A DNA stretch of 9,875 nt from assembly GCA_028719045.1 (NCBI GenBank), contig JAQULD010000058.1, forward strand, positions 1 through 9,875. Direction: 5' to 3'. The notes beneath the pieces were generated by a model that saw only the letters and a list, made by a program, of their open reading frames with translations, was not told the DNA's origin and ran no database searches. The translations under genes were made by a program, and so were the position numbers. Below are positions 6,785 to 9,875 of the stretch, in pieces; the stretch's first letter is position 1; each line of letters begins with the position of its first letter. The stretch comes from Candidatus Omnitrophota bacterium. Its GTDB lineage: Bacteria; Omnitrophota; Koll11; Gygaellales; Profunditerraquicolaceae.

Positions 6785-7198
6785 ATGAAAAACAAAGCAT
6801 TTACGCTAATGGAACTTATCATTGTCATACTCATCATAGGTGTAATTGCTGCTATCGGTTTTTCGAATTACGCTAGATCAAGAGAGAATACCCTGGACAA
6901 GGAAGCCTTCGCTAATTTAAGGCTTATCCAAGCGGCTGAGAATGTTTACAGATTTGAAAGCGGAGCTGTTTATCCCAGGACACTGGCTAATGAATCCAAT
7001 ATAGCGAATATTAACCAGTTCTTGAAACTTTCTCTGCCTACTGCAGGCAGATGGAATTACAGAGTTTCAGGGCAAACTTCGCCAAATCCGGGTTGCGCTC
7101 AGGCAACGAGGAACGGAGATAACGGGCGTGCATTTGTCATGACACTCGCCAATACCGGCGACCCGCAGGCATCTCCGCCAGCAGGCGCTTGTCCATAA
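6785..7198 (+). CDS. Second type IV pilin / pseudopilin, paralogue of the preceding pilin
   Basis: The 137-aa precursor begins MKNKA|FTLMELIIVILIIGVIAAIGF and keeps Glu10 at +5, but has Ala5 rather than Gly at -1 of the cleavage site. It resembles the first pilin in the helix and in the segment IQAAENVYRFESGAVYPRTL (48-67; compare RTAENAYYLEYATY in the first pilin), so the two look like tandem paralogues. The C-terminal region differs. It contains NPGCAQATRNGDNGRAF with C104 and ends GACP with C136, a plausible terminal disulfide loop. The gene lies 53 bases downstream of the first pilin. A weak AAGAGAGAA precedes the ATG. It could be a second major subunit or a minor pilin; the sequence does not decide. 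Its stop codon lies at the very edge of the inverted-repeat element that follows. Confidence 0.92.
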   Translation: MKNKAFTLMELIIVILIIGVIAAIGFSNYARSRENTLDKEAFANLRLIQAAENVYRFESGAVYPRTLANESNIANINQFLKLSLPTAGRWNYRVSGQTSPNPGCAQATRNGDNGRAFVMTLANTGDPQASPPAGACP

Positions 7199-7278
7199 AA
7201 ATTAGGGACACTTTTTTAGTTATGCTAAAATCAGTTAAAACTGAAAGACGCGAATTAAAAGAGTGTCCCTTAATTTTA
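7197..7278. repeat. MITE/REP-like inverted-repeat element within the pilin cluster
   Basis: Two arms of about 21-22 bases, at 7198-7218 and 7256-7277, are complementary with a single bulged base and one G-T wobble. They include GGGACACT on the left and AGTGTCCC on the right. The pairing extends inwards by about three more pairs. A second small hairpin sits inside (TCAGTT 7231-7236 with AACTGA 7239-7244), so the whole folds into a branched cruciform or long hairpin. It begins within the stop codon of the pilin gene and ends 3 bases before the next ATG, filling the entire spacer. There is no transposase here. The structure fits a non-autonomous mobile repeat (MITE or REP-type); a transcript-processing or attenuating hairpin is the alternative. 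Confidence 0.6.
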
Positions 7279-7280
7279 CT

Positions 7281-7643
7281 ATGAATAAAAAAGCCCAAAC
7301 GCTGATGGAGGTTTTGACTGCCTCTATTTTATTGCTTCTGGTAAGCTACGGATTAGCCGGGCTTTTTCTTGCCAGCCACAGGCATATTATACGCAGCCAT
7401 TTCAGGTTAGCCGCCGCTGAAATGGGAAAAGTATATCTGGATCCTTTACAAATGGACGTCCGCCAGGATATTGTTGCCAACCCCGCCGCGGCATCCTGTT
7501 TAAAATCCGGAGTCGGTTGCCCTTTAGCGCAGACGCTGGATAACGTGGCATACACTAACACATATGTCCGCTCGCTTTTACCTCTTTCTGACGGACAGAA
7601 TGTTACCAAAGTAATACTGACCGTCGTTTGGGCTGAGAGATAA
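7281..7643 (+). CDS. PilV/GspI-like minor pilin
   Basis: This is a likely minor pilin that would help initiate or prime the fibre. With the ATG at 7281 the product is 120 aa with the short class III leader MNKKA|QTLMEVLTASILLLLVSYGLAGLF. Ala5 is at -1, Gln6 at +1 and Glu10 at +5. The 'TLMEVLTASILLL' helix and the total length match the GspI/PilV group, as does the C-terminal strand VTKVILTVVWAER (108-120). Cysteines C73 and C80 could form a small disulfide loop. An upstream GTG at 7263 would add MSLNFT but lies inside the inverted-repeat arm and gives an atypical leader, so ATG 7281 is preferred. Neither start has a visible Shine-Dalgarno sequence, perhaps because the repeat element displaced it. 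The next gene starts 2 bases after the stop. Confidence 0.8.
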   Translation: MNKKAQTLMEVLTASILLLLVSYGLAGLFLASHRHIIRSHFRLAAAEMGKVYLDPLQMDVRQDIVANPAAASCLKSGVGCPLAQTLDNVAYTNTYVRSLLPLSDGQNVTKVILTVVWAER

Positions 7644-7645
7644 AT

Positions 7646-8254
7646 ATGATACCGGGAATTTTAAGAAAAAAAAACGCGCTTACGCTTATCGAGTTACTGG
7701 TTTCTTTATGTATCATCGGTTTTTTGATCATTGCCATGGCCAATATCGATATATTCAGCCGCCACCATGTGATGTCCAGCGACAAAAAAACCAAAGTACA
7801 GAACTCCCTGGCTTATTCTTTAGAACATATGACTAAAGAAGTTTCCAGGACTATCGGCAATGAGTTCATAAGCGGGGCCGATAGCGTAGCGAATACGGGA
7901 ACGATTGCGGGAGCTCCAGCCCTGCGGGTTTTTGTGGATTTTAATAATAACGGGGTATCGGATGCCGGAGACGGATGGATCGCCTACCGCCTCCAGGGGA
8001 ACTTATTGCAATTCTGTTCGTTCTGCCCGACTGCGGCGTGCAATACCTGCCTATCGTGGACAACTATAAGCAACAGGATAGTGAGTTTTGTCCCTTCAAA
8101 ACCGGCAACTCTTTTTTTGTCAAAAGACTCTTTAGATGTTTCAATCACGGCCTGCTATGATCCGGCGCAAACTATCTTTCCTTGCGGCACCTCAGACAAT
8201 CCCCGGGAGGTAATGCAAAGCACTTTAAGGATGCCTTTAGTCTCCGTAAATTGA
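7646..8254 (+). CDS. PilW/GspJ-like minor pilin
   Basis: The 202-aa product has a class III prepilin signal, RKKNA|LTLIELLVSLCIIGFLIIAM. Ala11 is at -1, Leu12 at +1 and Glu16 at +5, after a slightly longer 11-residue leader. Size, a long helix followed by SLAYSLEHMTKEVSRTIG (54-71), and its place after a PilV/GspI-like gene support a PilW/GspJ-type minor pilin of the tip complex. Unusual features of the globular part are a D98-F-N-N-N102-G-V-S-D106 stretch resembling an EF-hand-like calcium loop, and two closely spaced CxxC pairs (C124/C127 and C132/C135), plus C170 and C180. Spacing to the preceding stop is 2 bases, and GAGAGA upstream is only a weak ribosome site. It is the last gene of the pilin cluster. 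Confidence 0.82.
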   Translation: MIPGILRKKNALTLIELLVSLCIIGFLIIAMANIDIFSRHHVMSSDKKTKVQNSLAYSLEHMTKEVSRTIGNEFISGADSVANTGTIAGAPALRVFVDFNNNGVSDAGDGWIAYRLQGNLLQFCSFCPTAACNTCLSWTTISNRIVSFVPSKPATLFLSKDSLDVSITACYDPAQTIFPCGTSDNPREVMQSTLRMPLVSVN

Positions 8255-8360
8255 CCTTTCGTATTGAAAAGATATTGGAATCCCGCCATTTTTTAATTGC
8301 CAAGTTTTAATAAATATGCTACCTTATTGTAGTAAATTTTAGGCTCTTGTTGGGATTTAT
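8255..8360 (+). other. AT-rich spacer between the pilin cluster and the tRNA gene
   Basis: No gene is seen here. A possible tRNA promoter is TTGCCA (8297-8302), 17 bases, then TACCTT (8320-8325): a good -35 but a poor -10. An imperfect palindrome at 8312-8339 pairs TGCTAC (8317-8322) with GTAGTA (8329-8334) and continues for 4 A-T pairs beyond a mismatch. It could be a weak terminator for the pilin cluster or an operator overlapping the -10 candidate. Neither is strong. Confidence 0.35.
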
Positions 8361-8436
8361 GGGGCGATAGTTCAGTTGGGAGAACGCTACATTCGCATTG
8401 TAGAGGTCGCGGGTTCAACTCCCGCTCGCTCCACCA
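8361..8436 (+). tRNA. tRNA-Ala, anticodon CGC
   Basis: A complete 76-base cloverleaf with encoded CCA. The acceptor stem is GGGGCGA with TCGCTCC, including the G3-U70 wobble pair that is the classical alanine identity element. The D stem is GTTC/GAAC. The anticodon stem is CTACA/TGTAG around the loop TTCGCAT, placing anticodon CGC at 8394-8396 (reads GCG, alanine). The T stem is GCGGG/CCCGC with loop TTCAACT, followed by A73 and CCA (8434-8436). Every stem pairs, and the G3-U70 pair agrees with the anticodon. The radical SAM gene begins only 36 bases downstream. Confidence 0.97.
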
Positions 8437-8439
8437 AAA

Positions 8440-8466
8440 TTTTCCCGATAAGGAATAGCGGGAGAA
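8440..8466 (+). promoter_or_regulatory. Hairpin overlapping the amrS ribosome binding site
   Basis: TTTTCCCG (8440-8447) can pair with CGGGAGAA (8459-8466), including one G-U pair, across an 11-base loop. The right arm contains GGGAGA, the best Shine-Dalgarno match for the amrS ATG at 8473. If it forms, the hairpin would occlude ribosome entry. Its position right after the tRNA CCA end could also make it a processing or pausing structure. It is a prediction by eye only. Confidence 0.4.
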
Positions 8467-8472
8467 TTAGCA

Positions 8473-9576
8473 ATGAAAAATCAATTGAAACTTGGTTTTT
8501 GCCTGGTAATTTTCTTCCTTCTGCTTGGCGTTTCGATTTATACCCCAACCCTTGTAGCAAACACACCGTTAAAAGAAGCTCTTTTTTATGAGAAACTGGC
8601 TAACAATAAGGTTCAATGCCACCTCTGCCCCAGAAACTGCGTAATTGCCGCAGGAAAACGGGGTTTTTGCGGCACGAGGGAAAACCGCCAGGGAGTATTG
8701 TACACTTTATCCTATGCCAAGCCGGTTTCCCTGCACGCCGATCCAATCGAAAAAAAACCGTTATTCCATTTTCTGCCGGGAAAAATGGCATTTTCCATTG
8801 CTACGGCAGGCTGCAATTTACGTTGTAAGTTCTGCCAGAACTGGGAAATTTCGCAAAAATTGCCTGAAGACGTGAATTTTGTCTATCTTGAGCCCGCGGA
8901 CCTGGTGAAAAAAGTGAAGGAAGAAGGCTACGGCGTCATTGCTTATACTTATACCGAACCCACTATTTTTTATGAATATATGCTGGACACCGCGAAATTA
9001 GCCAGAAAGAACGGCATAAAGAATGTCATGCACTCCTGCGGTTATATAAATGAAGCGCCGCTAAGGCAGCTCGTCAAATTTATTGATGCCGCTAATATTG
9101 ACCTGAAAGGTTTCACTAACGATTATTATTCCGAGATGTCCCAGGCGACCCTGGAACCGGTATTAAAAACCTTAAAAATCCTGAAAAAATCCGGAGTCCA
9201 CCTGGAAATAACCAATCTGGTTTTACCGGGATATAATGACGACCCCGCCACAATAACTAAAATGTGCTCGTGGATCAAAGAAAACCTGGGAGCGGATGTG
9301 GCCCTGCATTTTTCGCGTTTCCAGCCGATGTATAAACTCCTGGCGCTTAATCCCACACCGGTCCAGACCCTGGAAAAAGCAAGGCAAATCGCCCTTAACT
9401 GCGGCTTAAAATATGTCTACATAGGAAATGTCCCCGGAAACGCCGCCGAAAGCACCTTTTGCCCAAAATGCGCAAAGCTGCTGGTGGAACGAAGAGGTTA
9501 CTTTGTAATCCAGAATAATATCGAAAACGGGAAATGCAAATTTTGCGGAGAAAAAATTGATGGCGTCTGGGATTAA
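8473..9576 (+). CDS. amrS: AmmeMemoRadiSam system radical SAM enzyme with N-terminal signal/anchor
   Basis: This belongs to the AmrS family of radical SAM enzymes that occur with MEMO and AMMECR1 domain proteins; their reaction is not established to my knowledge. The 367-aa product has CxxxCxxC at C114, C118, C121 (GCNLRCKFCQNW), the ligands of the SAM-cleaving 4Fe-4S cluster. Family signatures are VQCHLCPRNC (47-56), DPIEKKPLFHFLPG (90-103), AYTYTEPTIFYEY (157-169) and DLKGF (210-214). A C-terminal cysteine set (C330/C333, C355/C358) probably binds metal. The conserved family region starts near residue 34 (KEALFYEKL). The first 30 residues are an extra segment, MKNQLK plus LGFCLVIFFLLLGVSI and then TLVAN, resembling a Sec signal or membrane anchor. 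There is no ATG/GTG/TTG near residue 33, so the extension is not a start-site error. GGGAGA lies 8 bases upstream. It overlaps the MEMO gene by 17 bases. Confidence 0.93.
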   Translation: MKNQLKLGFCLVIFFLLLGVSIYTPTLVANTPLKEALFYEKLANNKVQCHLCPRNCVIAAGKRGFCGTRENRQGVLYTLSYAKPVSLHADPIEKKPLFHFLPGKMAFSIATAGCNLRCKFCQNWEISQKLPEDVNFVYLEPADLVKKVKEEGYGVIAYTYTEPTIFYEYMLDTAKLARKNGIKNVMHSCGYINEAPLRQLVKFIDAANIDLKGFTNDYYSEMSQATLEPVLKTLKILKKSGVHLEITNLVLPGYNDDPATITKMCSWIKENLGADVALHFSRFQPMYKLLALNPTPVQTLEKARQIALNCGLKYVYIGNVPGNAAESTFCPKCAKLLVERRGYFVIQNNIENGKCKFCGEKIDGVWD

Positions 9577-9875
9577 GAACAAAATACCGGTTTTAATATT
9601 TATCATTTGCGTTTTAGCGTCATTAATGCCCGCCGCTTTATACGCCCAGGACATAAAAGAGCCTAACGTAGCCGGGGGGTTCTATCCGGCAAACCAGCAG
9701 GAATTATCCGGATTGGTAGACAGCTTTCTTTACGCGGCAAAGCCGGAGTCTGTAAACGGTGAGATCTTCGCGCTGATATCCCCGCACGCGGGCTATCCGT
9801 TCTCCGGTAAAACGGCGGCCTACGGTTACAAACTTATTAAAGGCCTTCCTTACAAGACCGTGGTTGTTATCGGGC
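9560..9875 (+). CDS. amrB: MEMO-family protein (AmrB) with signal peptide, 3' partial
   Basis: The gene runs off the right edge; 105 codons are visible. It is the MEMO partner of the radical SAM enzyme; MEMO proteins resemble class III extradiol dioxygenases and bind metal. The ATG at 9560 lies inside the 3' end of amrS, and GGAGA at 9547-9551 lies 8 bases upstream, so the pair is translationally coupled. The N-terminus (MASGIKNK, then IPVLIFIICVLASLMPAAL) is a Sec signal peptide, with likely cleavage after A29 (LYA|QD). The mature part has the family hallmarks VAGGFYP (37-43) and SPHAGYPFSG (74-83), where H76 matches a conserved metal-ligand histidine of MEMO proteins. The assignment to MEMO is firm. 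The completeness of the active site and any fused AMMECR1 domain cannot be judged from this window. Confidence 0.92.
   Translation, partial: MASGIKNKIPVLIFIICVLASLMPAALYAQDIKEPNVAGGFYPANQQELSGLVDSFLYAAKPESVNGEIFALISPHAGYPFSGKTAAYGYKLIKGLPYKTVVVIG

Noticed and set aside
7263..7280. Longer start (GTG at 7263) for the PilV-like minor pilin
   Set aside because: It lies within the right arm of the inverted repeat, has no ribosome site, and would extend a normal 5-residue prepilin leader with unrelated residues.
8361..8472. tRNA gene as an integration (att) site
   Set aside because: No integrase, no direct repeat of the tRNA 3' end and no shift in gene content were seen in the window.
8376..8591. 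Open frame of 71 codons across the tRNA and the amrS start
   Set aside because: It runs through the tRNA and the beginning of amrS in another frame, has no ribosome site and no recognisable composition.
1..9875. CRISPR array or phage/defence island
   Set aside because: No regularly spaced direct repeats and no defence, phage or transposase genes were seen on either strand.

Overview
This window carries a type IV pilus / type II secretion-like machine followed by a tRNA gene and the start of an AmmeMemoRadiSam (radical SAM + MEMO) locus. All genes are on the + strand. Base composition is moderate to AT-leaning. The diderm secretin machine, the gene order and the prepilin cleavage sites (three of four with Ala at -1, a form I associate with Planctomycetes-Verrucomicrobia-type bacteria) suggest an uncultivated diderm, possibly Candidatus Omnitrophota. 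That placement is inference; no 16S rRNA or other marker is present.

Layout: (1) 2-1668, inner-membrane alignment proteins PilN-like (cut by the left edge), PilO-like and PilP-like. (2) 1665-3194, a short outer-membrane secretin. (3) 3194-4924, the assembly ATPase (PilB/GspE/MshE type) with an N-terminal MshEN domain whose two 24-residue motifs look intact for cyclic-di-GMP binding, followed by the platform protein PilC/GspF. Genes 1-5 overlap or are separated by at most 12 bases; pilC follows after 19 bases. (4) 6183-6326, a non-coding leader with a sigma-70-like promoter, an orphan perfect Shine-Dalgarno sequence and an 11-bp inverted repeat. (5) 6327-8254, two tandem pilins and two minor pilins (PilV/GspI-like and PilW/GspJ-like), with a roughly 80-bp MITE/REP-like hairpin filling the gap before the PilV-like gene. 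(6) 8255-8436, an AT-rich spacer and tRNA-Ala(CGC). (7) 8473-9875, amrS and the beginning of the MEMO gene, which overlap by 17 bases.

The pilus genes form one pathway. The PilN/O/P proteins bridge the inner membrane to the secretin, the ATPase and platform drive assembly, and the four prepilins are processed by a prepilin peptidase not encoded here. The order PilN-PilO-PilP-secretin-ATPase-platform-pilins matches the MSHA pilus locus (mshI-J-K-L-...-E-G-...pilins) without mshM/N. No PilT retraction ATPase is present in the window.

The most unusual feature is that both the radical SAM enzyme AmrS and its MEMO partner carry N-terminal Sec-type hydrophobic signal sequences. This implies an extracytoplasmic version of a system usually thought of as cytosolic. 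Pilin regulation may also be unusual, given the leader of the major pilin and the hairpin element inside the pilin cluster.
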